From the NCBI GenBank assembly GCA_964539655.1, contig CAZIJH010000001.1, positions 1 through 64,000 on the forward strand: a DNA stretch of 64,000 bases, in the 5' to 3' direction. Origin of the DNA: CAZIJH01 sp964539655. Its GTDB lineage: Archaea > Aenigmatarchaeota > Aenigmatarchaeia > CG10238-14 > SCSR01. Shown one piece after another: positions 42,395-50,661 of this stretch. The notes under the pieces were generated by a model, which was not told the DNA's origin, ran no database searches, and saw only the letters and a program-made list of their open reading frames with translations. The translations under genes and the position numbers were made by a program. Each line of letters begins with the position of its first letter. Positions within the stretch are counted from its first letter, which is position 1.

Positions 42395-43597
42395 ATGTTT
42401 GTCACGAAGTACAGGCCGAAAAATCTGAAGGAATACGTCGGGCAGACTGATGCCGTGAAAACTTTTTCGGAGTGGATGCGCAATTGGAAGCCGGGAAAGG
42501 CAATTTTGTTTTACGGGCCGCCTGGAGTCGGAAAAACTTCTTTGCTCGAATCGTATTGTTTTGAGAACAGGCTGGACTTGATAGAGACAAACGCGTCCGA
42601 CTTCAGGAATTCCGAGCAGCTGAAAGAAAGCATAGGTAATTCTGTTACGCAGCAGTCCCTTTTCAAAAGAGGAAAGATACTTCTTCTCGACGAGGTTGAC
42701 GGAATTTCCGGTTACCAAGACAAGGGCGGTGTCCAGGAGATAATAAGAATAATATCCGAATCGAAACACCCGATCGTGCTCACGGCGAACAACCCGTTCG
42801 ACAAGAAACTTCAGACTCTCCGGTTAAAGTGCACCCTGCTTCCATTCAAGAAAATCGCTTATCTGGATATAGTGAAAAAAATAACTGCGATCGCAAGCGA
42901 GGAGAAAATAAAAATCGACAAGGAAGTTGTCCAGCTTGTCGCGAAAAAATCTTCCGGAGATTTGAGGTCGGCGATAAATGATTTGGAAATAGTTTCGAAG
43001 GACGAAAAAATTATTCTGAGCTCGGTCGCGGAAGTCGGAAACAGGGAGCGCGAAGTAAATATTTTTGATGCGCTGAAGGCGATTTTCAAAACCGATTCGG
43101 TCCATGGCGCAAAACTTTCGATTGGAAACGTGGACAAGGATCCCGATGAAATTTTTTGGTGGATAGAGAGCAACATTCACAACGAATACGAGGATCCCAA
43201 AGAAATTGCCCTTGCTTACGACGCGCTCAGCAAGGCCGACATGTTCAGGAAAAGAATCATTTCGAGGCAGAACTGGAAGCTTCTCACTTACTTGATCGAC
43301 CTCATGACGGGCGGAGTTGCGGTCGCCAAGAAGCAGATGTACAGGAAATTCACGCGTTACGAATATCCGAGCAACATAATGATCTTGGGGAGAACAAAAA
43401 TTTTGAGGGAGCAATCAAAAATCGTTTTGAAGAAGATCGGAACTCGGCTGCATTGCTCGCTGAGAAAGACAAAATCTGAATTCCTGCCTTTCATAAAAAT
43501 ATTTGCGAATGACGAATTCGGAAAAAGGGACCTTTCCCAGTATTTCAAATTGTCGGAAGACGAATCTGAAAATCTGAATTCTATTTTGTCGCAGTGA
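42395..43597 (+). CDS. rfcL: Replication factor C large subunit
   Basis: 400 residues from ATG 42395 (MFVTKYRPKNLKEYVG). Walker A YGPPGVGKTSLLE at about 46, Walker B LLLDEVDGISG at about 98, and a collar domain. Most archaeal RfcL proteins are about 480 residues and end in a PCNA-binding motif after a charged linker. This one stops at NLNSILSQ with neither, overlapping the convergent gene by 17 bases. Confidence 0.93.
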   Translation: MFVTKYRPKNLKEYVGQTDAVKTFSEWMRNWKPGKAILFYGPPGVGKTSLLESYCFENRLDLIETNASDFRNSEQLKESIGNSVTQQSLFKRGKILLLDEVDGISGYQDKGGVQEIIRIISESKHPIVLTANNPFDKKLQTLRLKCTLLPFKKIAYLDIVKKITAIASEEKIKIDKEVVQLVAKKSSGDLRSAINDLEIVSKDEKIILSSVAEVGNREREVNIFDALKAIFKTDSVHGAKLSIGNVDKDPDEIFWWIESNIHNEYEDPKEIALAYDALSKADMFRKRIISRQNWKLLTYLIDLMTGGVAVAKKQMYRKFTRYEYPSNIMILGRTKILREQSKIVLKKIGTRLHCSLRKTKSEFLPFIKIFANDEFGKRDLSQYFKLSEDESENLNSILSQ

Positions 43598-43976
43598 ATT
43601 TCGAGTCCATCGAGGTCTTTGTAGACGATACTGCGATGTAAATTTCTGTCGCCAATTGAGAATCCACACACGGACTTGTGATTACATAGTTGAATGTCAG
43701 CCGCATGTTTTTTTGAAGAATGTAGTTGTCCACGAACAGCTTGAATTCCTCGATGTTGAATTTTAAGTCGTTGCAGTCTTTGCTATTTTTGACTGCCAAA
43801 ATGGATTGCTCCTTCAGGTTGTTGAAGACGAATATCTCGTCGTCCAAGATTGCCGACGAAGTGTCGATTATTTTGAACGGTTCCACCCATTGGCTGATTA
43901 CGAAAAGTATGCTGATGATCGCGAATGCGGAGAGGATGAAGAACTGTGCCTTCCTAGATTTTGACAAACTGCGCAT
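43581..43976 (-). CDS. Small exported protein with class III signal peptide
   Basis: 131 residues from ATG 43976 (MRSLSKSRKAQFFILSAFAI). RKAQFFIL is the KAQ/KGQ-type archaeal prepilin-peptidase site followed by a hydrophobic helix, so it is pilin-like. The exported domain has two cysteines (DCND, SPCVDS) and no recognised family. It overlaps DUF424 at its start, so it may be translated with the aIF2beta group. Confidence 0.72.
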   Translation of the reverse strand: MRSLSKSRKAQFFILSAFAIISILFVISQWVEPFKIIDTSSAILDDEIFVFNNLKEQSILAVKNSKDCNDLKFNIEEFKLFVDNYILQKNMRLTFNYVITSPCVDSQLATEIYIAVSSTKTSMDSKFTATK

Positions 43977-44247
43977 GAGGTACCCCGTCAATTAAAATAA
44001 CATTTTCTTTTGTAATAAAACCGTTTTTTTCCGCGAAGTCGACTATCTCGGCTCCCATGAGGTTTCCGACCGTCGCCTCGTTCATCAGTTTCAGAATTAC
44101 GTCAGAGTCAACCATTATGCCTCCGTAGAACCCTTCGCTGACTTTCAGCGAGATCTTTTCGTCCTTTACTGTTTTTCCAAGCAGATTTTCGTCGCATACT
44201 GCTATGACTATATCGTGTTTCGTTTTGTAGACTTTGCACCAATACAT
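43954..44247 (-). CDS. DUF424 family protein
   Basis: 97 residues from ATG 44247 (MYWCKVYKTKHDIVIAVCDENLLG in part). VSEGFYGG, EATVGNLMGAEIVDFAEKNG and the C-terminal GVPHAQFVKI are the DUF424 blocks. Conserved archaeal protein adjacent to aIF2beta in many genomes; function unknown but context suggests translation. Confidence 0.88.
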   Translation of the reverse strand: MYWCKVYKTKHDIVIAVCDENLLGKTVKDEKISLKVSEGFYGGIMVDSDVILKLMNEATVGNLMGAEIVDFAEKNGFITKENVILIDGVPHAQFVKI

Positions 44248-44255
44248 TCGATAAC

Positions 44256-44687
44256 CTATATGTTGCGCGCCGCGTGTTTCGAACCGCATGCCTCGCATTT
44301 GATAAATGTCAGCCTGTCGTCTTTCTCGATTTTCGTGTCCGGCTCTCCGCATGTCTTGCAGTAGACGAATTCCTTGATGTACGCTTCGAGCTTTTTCTGG
44401 ATCGAATCTGTAGACGCCTTTGTTTGAATAATTAGAAAACTGTTCTGTATGTTTCCGCGCGTCGCGAATTCCTTTAAAAGATATTTGGCAAGATGGTTGC
44501 TGTCTCTCCTGAGCTGTCCGGCTATCTCGGAAAAATTTTTGACTACCGTCTTAGGTCCTTCGATTTCCGAAACGGCTTGCGGGACTTTGAATCTCGAATT
44601 CTTCTCGGTCTTCTTTGGAATTTTCTGGACAGCTTCCTTCAGCATGCTCGAATAGTCTAATTGCACTTTCAGTTCACCGATAACCAA
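44256..44687 (-). CDS. eif2b: Translation initiation factor aIF2 beta subunit
   Basis: 143 residues. Central domain with VKNFSEIAGQLRRDSNHLAKYLLKE (in part), and a C-terminal zinc ribbon CKTCGEPDT...CEACGSKHAAR. Partner of aIF2gamma (7328-8539). 8 bases before DUF424. Confidence 0.95.
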   Translation of the reverse strand: MVIGELKVQLDYSSMLKEAVQKIPKKTEKNSRFKVPQAVSEIEGPKTVVKNFSEIAGQLRRDSNHLAKYLLKEFATRGNIQNSFLIIQTKASTDSIQKKLEAYIKEFVYCKTCGEPDTKIEKDDRLTFIKCEACGSKHAARNI

Positions 44688-44697
44688 TTAATGGACT

Positions 44698-45453
44698 TCA
44701 TACCTTCTTTAGCTTTCCTACAGTCGGCTCGTAAACCAGTCCTGAAGAAATCAGATTGCTTATTGTGTCCGAAACTATTTTTTCGTCCAGACTGGTTGAT
44801 TCGAATATTTTTCCTATGCTGGTGCCGCTTCCGTCATCCAGATCTTCTATTAATTCCAAAATTTTTGGAATGTAATCAGCTGTCTGCGATTTCCTCTCGA
44901 TAATGATGTTGAAAATTTCCTCGTCAATGTCGTATTTTTCTTTCGCATACGTTTTCAATTCCTCTTCGCTCATTTCGTTCTTGAAATTTAATATTTCGTC
45001 CGCTATCTTTTTCCTGTCGGCAAGATTTTTCAAAATTTCCAGGCTTCTCATGTTCTCGAAATTCGGATCATCAATTTGTTTTAGAATTTCTGGAATTATG
45101 TAATTCTCTCCGTTGAAATTTTTGACTTTCCCTACCACTTTTACGAGGCTTCCGACGTTTGCCGGCCTCAGAATTTCCATTGCCTCTTCGAAAGCTCTTA
45201 CTCTTATCGAATCGTTTCCGTCGTCGACCGTTATGCTCGAAAAATTTTTCTCGCCGCTCTCGAATTTCTCGACTACTGTCGCGACAACATCTACCTTGGA
45301 AAATTTCTCTCCAAGCTGGGTTATCAAATAAGAAGGTTTCATGTCTTCCTTGCTTCCCGGAAAAAATTTTCCGGAATTGATGTCGCTTATTCTAGTTTTT
45401 TTTGCAGGGCTCTTTGGAGCGAAAGTTTTAAGGTCGGCCGTCATAACAATCAT
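44698..45453 (-). CDS. RPA-like single-strand DNA-binding protein (OB fold + winged helix)
   Basis: 251 residues. OB-fold at about 40-130 (KVDVVATVVEKFESGEKNFSSITVDDG, GSLVKVVGKVKNFNGENYIIPE in pieces), then a helical linker and a C-terminal winged-helix-like region (TSLDEKIVSDTISNLISSG). Resembles RPA32-type subunits. Its start overlaps the MCM stop (ATGA), linking ssDNA binding to helicase expression. Confidence 0.82.
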   Translation of the reverse strand: MIVMTADLKTFAPKSPAKKTRISDINSGKFFPGSKEDMKPSYLITQLGEKFSKVDVVATVVEKFESGEKNFSSITVDDGNDSIRVRAFEEAMEILRPANVGSLVKVVGKVKNFNGENYIIPEILKQIDDPNFENMRSLEILKNLADRKKIADEILNFKNEMSEEELKTYAKEKYDIDEEIFNIIIERKSQTADYIPKILELIEDLDDGSGTSIGKIFESTSLDEKIVSDTISNLISSGLVYEPTVGKLKKV

Positions 45454-47468
45454 ACTTTGGCAATCACGCCGGTCCTTGACGAATAGAGAACTCCCTCTGT
45501 CAGCATTTTCTTTATTATTTCATCCGCGCCCTCTATTCCCTCTTCTCTCGCTTTCTTTTCAACTTCCGCCTTCGGGATATCCTTTCCGTAGATTTGCGAC
45601 ATCTTGTCGATAAGCTCTATGAGCTGCCTTATTTTTCCTCTTTGCGCGGATGTTGCCTTCTGCCCTTCTGCCCTGTCTATGTCGATCTTCCCCGTCTCTG
45701 GTTCAAATCCGAACATCCTCAGAGAAGATTTCATGAGATTGATGGATCTTATCGCGTCTTCCTTCGTCGCCACGTTTCTCAGCTGCACCTTTGCCGAAGC
45801 TATTGCCATCCTTATGAGCGCTTCGTACTGCCTCGTCGTTATCGCAATCGGAGAATCTCCGCCGCCCGACCTGCTCCTCAGATCGAGGTAGAATTTTTTG
45901 ATTTCCTCTCCGGCTTCCACAGATAGAGTCGGTTTGCAAACTCTTCTCGTATACGAGACATATTTTTTCAAAAATTCCAGAGATATCACGGGAAGAGCCT
46001 CGTCCGTTGCAAAAAATCTCGCCTTCAGCATGTGGTCCGCTATCTTTGTATCGATCTCGGCATTCGGAACGTCTCTCAATGCGAATTTCAAATCAAACCT
46101 CGAGAGGATTGTTTCAGGAATGTCAACCTGCTCCTTTATCGGGAGATACGGGTCGAATCTTCCGAATTTCGGGTTTCCGCCCGCGAGTATGGAAGTTCTC
46201 GCCGGAAGGGTCGCGACGATGTTTGCTTTCGCAATGGAGATTGTCTGCTGTTCCATCGCCTCGTGCAGCGCAACCTGGTCCGACTTCTCGACTTTTTCGA
46301 ACTCGTCTATCGCGCAAAGGCTTCTGTTGCACAGTACAAGCGCGCCTGCTTCGAGAACCCATCCTCCGAGAAATTCCTCGTCCCTTATCACGGATGCTGT
46401 AAGACCGGCCGTAGTGACGCCTTTTCCCGAAACGTACCTTCCCCTTGGGATCAGTCCAGAAACGACTTTCATCAGCGCGCTTTTTGCAGTCGAGGGATCG
46501 CCGACCAATAAAATATGAATGTCCCCTCTTACCCGAGACCTGTCTTTCAAAACTATCGCTTCTCCTCCGAACAGCTGGAGTGCTATGGCCTCTTTTACAT
46601 CTTCGAGTCCGTACAGCGCGGGCGCTATGGATTTCACAAGCTTGTTGTAGATTTCAGGATCGTTCGCGAAATCCAAAATTATTTTCTCGTCTTCCGGAGT
46701 TATTTCGATTTCTTCCCACTCGCTCTCGACCGACTCGACGGAATTCGCGTCGAGATAGATGTCCATCTGTCTGGATCTCGTTCCTTTTATTCTCTTCGGC
46801 AATTCTTTCAATGTCCCGACAACCTTTATCCTGTTTCCCGGATCCGTTTTGTTCTGCATCTTCGGCGATGTGAGATCCTCCTTAAGATAGATCATGAGGT
46901 CTGAAGGTCTTTCTCCGCTTGTGGATTCAAATGGCTCCTCCACCATCACCCATCTCGCGTCGTACATCCTCTGGTCTATCAGCTTGAAATTTTTCTCGTT
47001 GCCGCAGTCGGGAGATTCGCAGGCGACAGGCCCCCTCATTATTTTTTCGGTTTGAATTATCGTAATCCTGTTTCCGCATTTGGAACATTGGAATACCGCT
47101 TCCGACACTTCCGGCCTGATCTCGCTTGCGCGCTTGACCAGCCCGTCAATGACGAGGAGTTTTCCGATGTGTTCCGCTCTCAGATTTCTTATTCTGATTT
47201 CCTTGTGCGGCGGAAGATTTACGAATCTGATTTTTATTTTTGCTTCAGACAATCCTGTATTGGTCTGCTTGACGGATTCTTCGGCTATCGCAATTGTCTC
47301 TTCCGGATTTTCCAATATGTAGTCGGACAGCTCGACGTCGAATTTGTCGATCAGCAGGAAATCTACGAGGATAAACTTTTTTCCTTCGTTGAGAGATGTG
47401 ATTAATTCGTTCTTGTAAAATTCGTTGAAAAATTCTGAAAATTTTTCTATAAGATCTTCCTTTTCCAT
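45450..47468 (-). CDS. mcm: MCM replicative helicase
   Basis: 672 residues. N-terminal domain with zinc finger CSKCGNR...CESPDCGN (about 128-160), AAA+ domain with Walker A GDPSTAKS (about 320), Walker B CAIDEFEK, sensor AGGNPKFGRFDPY, arginine finger LSRFDL, and C-terminal winged helix. No intein. First gene of MCM-RPA-aIF2beta-DUF424. Confidence 0.97.
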   Translation of the reverse strand: MEKEDLIEKFSEFFNEFYKNELITSLNEGKKFILVDFLLIDKFDVELSDYILENPEETIAIAEESVKQTNTGLSEAKIKIRFVNLPPHKEIRIRNLRAEHIGKLLVIDGLVKRASEIRPEVSEAVFQCSKCGNRITIIQTEKIMRGPVACESPDCGNEKNFKLIDQRMYDARWVMVEEPFESTSGERPSDLMIYLKEDLTSPKMQNKTDPGNRIKVVGTLKELPKRIKGTRSRQMDIYLDANSVESVESEWEEIEITPEDEKIILDFANDPEIYNKLVKSIAPALYGLEDVKEAIALQLFGGEAIVLKDRSRVRGDIHILLVGDPSTAKSALMKVVSGLIPRGRYVSGKGVTTAGLTASVIRDEEFLGGWVLEAGALVLCNRSLCAIDEFEKVEKSDQVALHEAMEQQTISIAKANIVATLPARTSILAGGNPKFGRFDPYLPIKEQVDIPETILSRFDLKFALRDVPNAEIDTKIADHMLKARFFATDEALPVISLEFLKKYVSYTRRVCKPTLSVEAGEEIKKFYLDLRSRSGGGDSPIAITTRQYEALIRMAIASAKVQLRNVATKEDAIRSINLMKSSLRMFGFEPETGKIDIDRAEGQKATSAQRGKIRQLIELIDKMSQIYGKDIPKAEVEKKAREEGIEGADEIIKKMLTEGVLYSSRTGVIAKV

Positions 47469-47545
47469 CGATATTTTATATGCTTCTCAATATTTTTATT
47501 CTTGTTAAATTTTGTAAACTTTCAGAAAATTTTTGGAAAAGGTCG

Positions 47546-48106
47546 TCACACCTTAGGTTTGACGATTGCGCCGATTGATTTCAATTTTTTCGAAACCTTT
47601 TCGACAGCTATTCCCACGTCCTTCACATTTCTGGCTCCCGTGCAAACAATTTTTCCGGAACCGAAAAGCAGGAACGCGACTTTCGGATCCAGCATCCTGT
47701 AAACCAGTCCGGGAAACTGTTCCGGTTCGTATTCCGAATTTTCCAAATTGAACGCTATCGTGTCGAGATTCAGATTACCTTCGAGTTTCGCTGATGCGAC
47801 AATGTTCTCCACCTGTATCTTGAAATCCTTCGGAACCTTGGTTCCCGATTTCTTGATAATCAAAACAACCTTTTTGAAAACCTCGTGCACGTCTTCGAGG
47901 CTCCTCGCTCCCGTGCAGACTATCTTTCCGGATCCGAAAATAAGCGCGGCCGCTTTCGGCTTCTGCAGCCTGTACACCAGTCCGGGAAACTGCTCCGGCT
48001 CGTATTCCATGCCTTCCATTTTCGACACGATTTTCTCGAGCGGCACCTCAACTCCAAGTGAGGCGGATGCGACAATGTTCTCGACGCGGATCTTAAAATC
48101 AGTCAT
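47546..48106 (-). CDS. tbp: TATA-binding protein
   Basis: 186 residues, two direct repeats of the saddle fold: each has EYEPEQFPGLVYR and a LLFGSGKIVCTGAR strand. Start ATG 48106; a CTTATAAAG TATA element about 30 bases upstream. General initiation factor. Confidence 0.97.
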   Translation of the reverse strand: MTDFKIRVENIVASASLGVEVPLEKIVSKMEGMEYEPEQFPGLVYRLQKPKAAALIFGSGKIVCTGARSLEDVHEVFKKVVLIIKKSGTKVPKDFKIQVENIVASAKLEGNLNLDTIAFNLENSEYEPEQFPGLVYRMLDPKVAFLLFGSGKIVCTGARNVKDVGIAVEKVSKKLKSIGAIVKPKV

Positions 48107-48243
48107 GAATTCGCCTTAGCTTAATATATGTTTGGAAAGGCTTATAAAGATTGATTTTATTATTTTCGAAATTAACTTATTGTAGTTCGTCGAGGATTTT
48201 GAATAACGCAATCTTTTTAATCTTAACTTTTGAAATTTTATAG

Positions 48244-48579
48244 ATGCTAGCTGCATTCGCGTTCGAGATGATCATGAACGGATTGAAGGTTTTGGAAACT
48301 AAAGTTGATACATGGAATAAGGCTTTCTTCACATCGATTCCTCTTTTCATTACCGCCAAGACCTCCTGGCTTTTCATAGGAGCCCCTTCGATAATACTTA
48401 ACGGTTTCCATTTTCACCATTTTGAATACGGATTGCTGATTCTTTCCTATTCAATTTTTTCAAAGTTCTTCGAAAAGTACAGAGTTTTTCAGAATTACAA
48501 GCTTCTGATGACATTTTCCAGTATTCTGGTTCTCGATGGCCTTACGGCAACATTCCTTGTAGCTGGTAGCCACTTTTAA
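48244..48579 (+). CDS. Small membrane protein, hypothetical
   Basis: 111 residues with about three hydrophobic segments and a central His-rich NGFHFHHFEYG that could bind metal. Unknown family. Divergent from TBP. An overlapping minus-strand frame at 48177-48377 is less convincing because this strand gives a coherent membrane protein with promoter-like TTTTAATC/TTTATAG upstream. Confidence 0.55.
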   Translation: MLAAFAFEMIMNGLKVLETKVDTWNKAFFTSIPLFITAKTSWLFIGAPSIILNGFHFHHFEYGLLILSYSIFSKFFEKYRVFQNYKLLMTFSSILVLDGLTATFLVAGSHF

Positions 48580-48657
48580 ATTTAGTTTGAATTCTTTTAA
48601 AAATAGATAGTGGGGATTTTATTGGGTAAACTTATATACTAATAATTTAATTGTTTT

Positions 48658-49677
48658 ATGGGGATTCAAAATTTATCTCGTACGGTAGGTTTGTGGTTAG
48701 CTGAAGGAAGTACCACAAGTAAGAGCGAACTCACATTCACCAATAACCAGCCAGAATTAATAAGATTTTTTCACAAAGTTATTTTTGAAAATCTTCAACC
48801 AAAACACAATCCACGAATTTATGTTTACAGGCGTAACAAAAATGTTAAAATTAAATTACCCATTAAAAATATTTTGTATAGATACTATATTCATACTCTA
48901 AGTAACCAACCATTTTTTATTTACCGTATTTCTGGAGTCGAATTAATGAAAAAATGGCTAAATTTGGTAGAAATTATAAAAGGAAAAACAAATTTGTACA
49001 AATTCATTCTGCAAGGGTTTTTTGCAGGAGAGGGAAACATAAAATACATAGTTTCTTCGCATAGTAGAGTTTTGCGCGTGTCTCAAGGTAAACCAAATGA
49101 ATTTATAGAAAAAATTTTCAAAAATCTAAATTTAAACTTCGTTTATATGCCCTCGGAGAGATCGTATGTTATTTCCGGTCGTGAAAATTTAGAAAAGCTT
49201 TGGAAGCTAGAAATTAGCAAATTACACCCAATAAAACACAAAAAATTCCATTTGATGCTAGAAAGCTACAAACAAAGACATTTTAAGAAAGGTCAACTCA
49301 AACTAAAAATAATAAATATGGTAAATGTTCCTCGAACAAGCCAAGAACTATCTAAATTGTTTAATAAGTCTCAATCAAGAGTCTCAAGAATATTGTCACA
49401 ATTAAAAAATCAAGGTTTGGTAAACGAGTTTCGCGTTAGAAGTATATCTTATTGGATAAATTCAAAACATAACATAGTAATTATATCAAATACCAAATCA
49501 AAAATATTGAAATTTTTAAATGAGCCTAAAAAGGTGTATGAAATATCAAAACATTCAAAAGTTAGTTGGAAGAGTTCTTTTAAAAGACTTAAAGAATTAG
49601 AGAGACTAAATTTAGTAAGACATGAAAATAACTTATGGTACAAAGTAGGGACAGACAAAGAGGTGATGGTGTTATAA
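48658..49677 (+). CDS. LAGLIDADG-family protein with C-terminal helix-turn-helix
   Basis: 339 residues. Two LAGLIDADG-type motifs: VGLWLAEGS at about residue 11 and LQGFFAGEGN at about 120, each with the catalytic-position acid (E). Residues about 215-335 hold two winged-helix units (VPRTSQELSKLFNKSQSRVSRIL and EPKKVYEISKHSKVSWKSSF in part). Strongly AT-rich compared with RNase HII and AspRS next to it, a sign of transfer. Its TAA (49675-49677) overlaps the proposed AUA start of RNase HII, which itself carries an intron. Could be a free-standing homing endonuclease or a domesticated regulator of the WhiA type. Confidence 0.78.
   Translation: MGIQNLSRTVGLWLAEGSTTSKSELTFTNNQPELIRFFHKVIFENLQPKHNPRIYVYRRNKNVKIKLPIKNILYRYYIHTLSNQPFFIYRISGVELMKKWLNLVEIIKGKTNLYKFILQGFFAGEGNIKYIVSSHSRVLRVSQGKPNEFIEKIFKNLNLNFVYMPSERSYVISGRENLEKLWKLEISKLHPIKHKKFHLMLESYKQRHFKKGQLKLKIINMVNVPRTSQELSKLFNKSQSRVSRILSQLKNQGLVNEFRVRSISYWINSKHNIVIISNTKSKILKFLNEPKKVYEISKHSKVSWKSSFKRLKELERLNLVRHENNLWYKVGTDKEVMVL
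49660..49667 (+). promoter_or_regulatory. Ribosome-binding site deciding the RNase HII start
   Basis: GAGGTGAT is complementary to the conserved archaeal 16S 3' end. Six bases separate it from the AUA at 49674. It lies inside the 3' end of the LAGLIDADG gene. Confidence 0.6.
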
Positions 49678-50407
49678 ATCGCATAACTGGGATCGATGAA
49701 GCTGGGAGAAAACATTAAGTCGTAAAGATTTGTGTTTCCCGAAAGGTGCTGTAATCGGTCCTCTTGTCGTTGCTGGAGTCACAATCGACAAAGAGCATGA
49801 AAGCAAATTGAAAAAGCTCGGCGTGAAAGATTCCAAGATGCTCTCCCCGAAAAAAAGAGAGGAGCTTGCCGGAAAGATAGAGGGAATTGCCAGCAATATT
49901 ATAGTTCTTCGCGTGCAGCCGTGCATGATCGACGATATGCGCGACGCTGGTACAAACCTGGACAGGATCGAGGCGATGAAGATGGCCGAGATAATCGACC
50001 TTTCTTCCGGAAGCACGGTGTACGTCGACGCGCTGACTTCGAACCCGAAAAAATTCGAGGGAGTCATCAGGGGCTATACGAAAAGCAAGGAGTACGACGT
50101 TGTTGTCAAGAATTATCTCGACGAGTCGGTGATAGCGGTTTCGGCCGCCAGCATAATAGCAAAGGTCGAGCGCGACAAGGCGATACAGGAGATAAAGGAC
50201 AGAGTGAATTTCGATTTCGGAGTCGGTTACCCGCATGACCAGCGCACGATAGATTTTGTGAAGTCCCTGATAAGCCAGAAAAGGGACCTGCCAACCTTTG
50301 TCAGGAAATCATGGATTACAACTCAGTTGCTTATAGAGGAGAGCTGGCAGAAAAAAGTAAAGGATTTCTTTATTAGAAAAGAAGATTGTAAGGAGGGTGC
50401 AAGATGA
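49674..50407 (+). CDS. rnhB: Ribonuclease HII, frame restored by a 35-nt intron
   Basis: Removes RNA primers and ribonucleotides from DNA. Exon 1 (49674-49708) encodes xNRITGIDEAGR, holding the first catalytic D and E. Exon 2 (49744-50407) continues GAVIGPLVVAGV, GVKDSKMLSPKKR, VYVDAL and SIIAKVERD. Contiguous reading hits a stop after GRKH; excising 49709-49743 gives GIDEAGRGAVIGP, the exact family motif. No ATG/GTG/TTG is in frame. An AUA at 49674 lies 6 bases after a strong GAGGTGAT ribosome-binding sequence and overlaps the upstream stop as ATAA, so I propose it as start. 232 residues, normal length. Alternative: a disrupted gene. Confidence 0.8.
49709..49743 (+). other. Putative 35-nt bulge-helix-bulge mRNA intron in rnhB
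   Basis: Core helix TGGG (49703-49706) with CCCG (49738-49741), 3-base bulges AGA and AAA, intron helix AAACA/TGTTT of 5 bp, loop of 18 nt. Cuts AG^A and AA^A join codon AG|A (Arg) and restore the conserved motif. The outer exon helix is weak (C-G plus scattered pairs), i.e. a relaxed BHB. Confidence 0.75.
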
Positions 50408-50655
50408 ATTTCAGTCTCGAGCAGAAGCTGACCGCGCTGTTCTTTGTTCTCGGCCTTGCAGCGGGATTTGTTTCGAATTATTTTTCGGACTTCCTGATTT
50501 CGATAGCAATAGGGGCAGGGATGTACGTTGGTGTATTCTCGGTTCTTGCCAGCAAAGTGAAATCAAAAAAGATAAACTGGCTCGTCACGAATTCGATCGT
50601 GACGTACATTCTAGTCTGGCTTGTCGTATGGATATTCCTGCTTAACACGTGGTGA
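50404..50655 (+). CDS. Small membrane protein
   Basis: 83 residues, about three hydrophobic helices (8-25, 28-45, 60-82) with a short basic loop KVKSKKIN. Unknown family. Overlaps the RNase HII stop by 4 bases and ends 6 bases before AspRS, so it is in the same operon. Confidence 0.7.
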   Translation: MNFSLEQKLTALFFVLGLAAGFVSNYFSDFLISIAIGAGMYVGVFSVLASKVKSKKINWLVTNSIVTYILVWLVVWIFLLNTW

Positions 50656-50661
50656 AGAATT

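Noticed and set aside
41428..47468. Inteins in RfcS, RfcL or MCM
   Set aside because: Walker A regions are contiguous and all three proteins have normal or short lengths.
48177..48377. Minus-strand ORF between TBP and the membrane protein
   Set aside because: It overlaps the more coherent plus-strand membrane protein and has no family features.
49678..49692. Intein C-terminus (S-H-N) at the end of the LAGLIDADG gene
   Set aside because: The HN occurs in a frame that stops three codons later, and no N-extein or intein block A was found upstream. The bulge-helix-bulge explanation fits RNase HII exactly.
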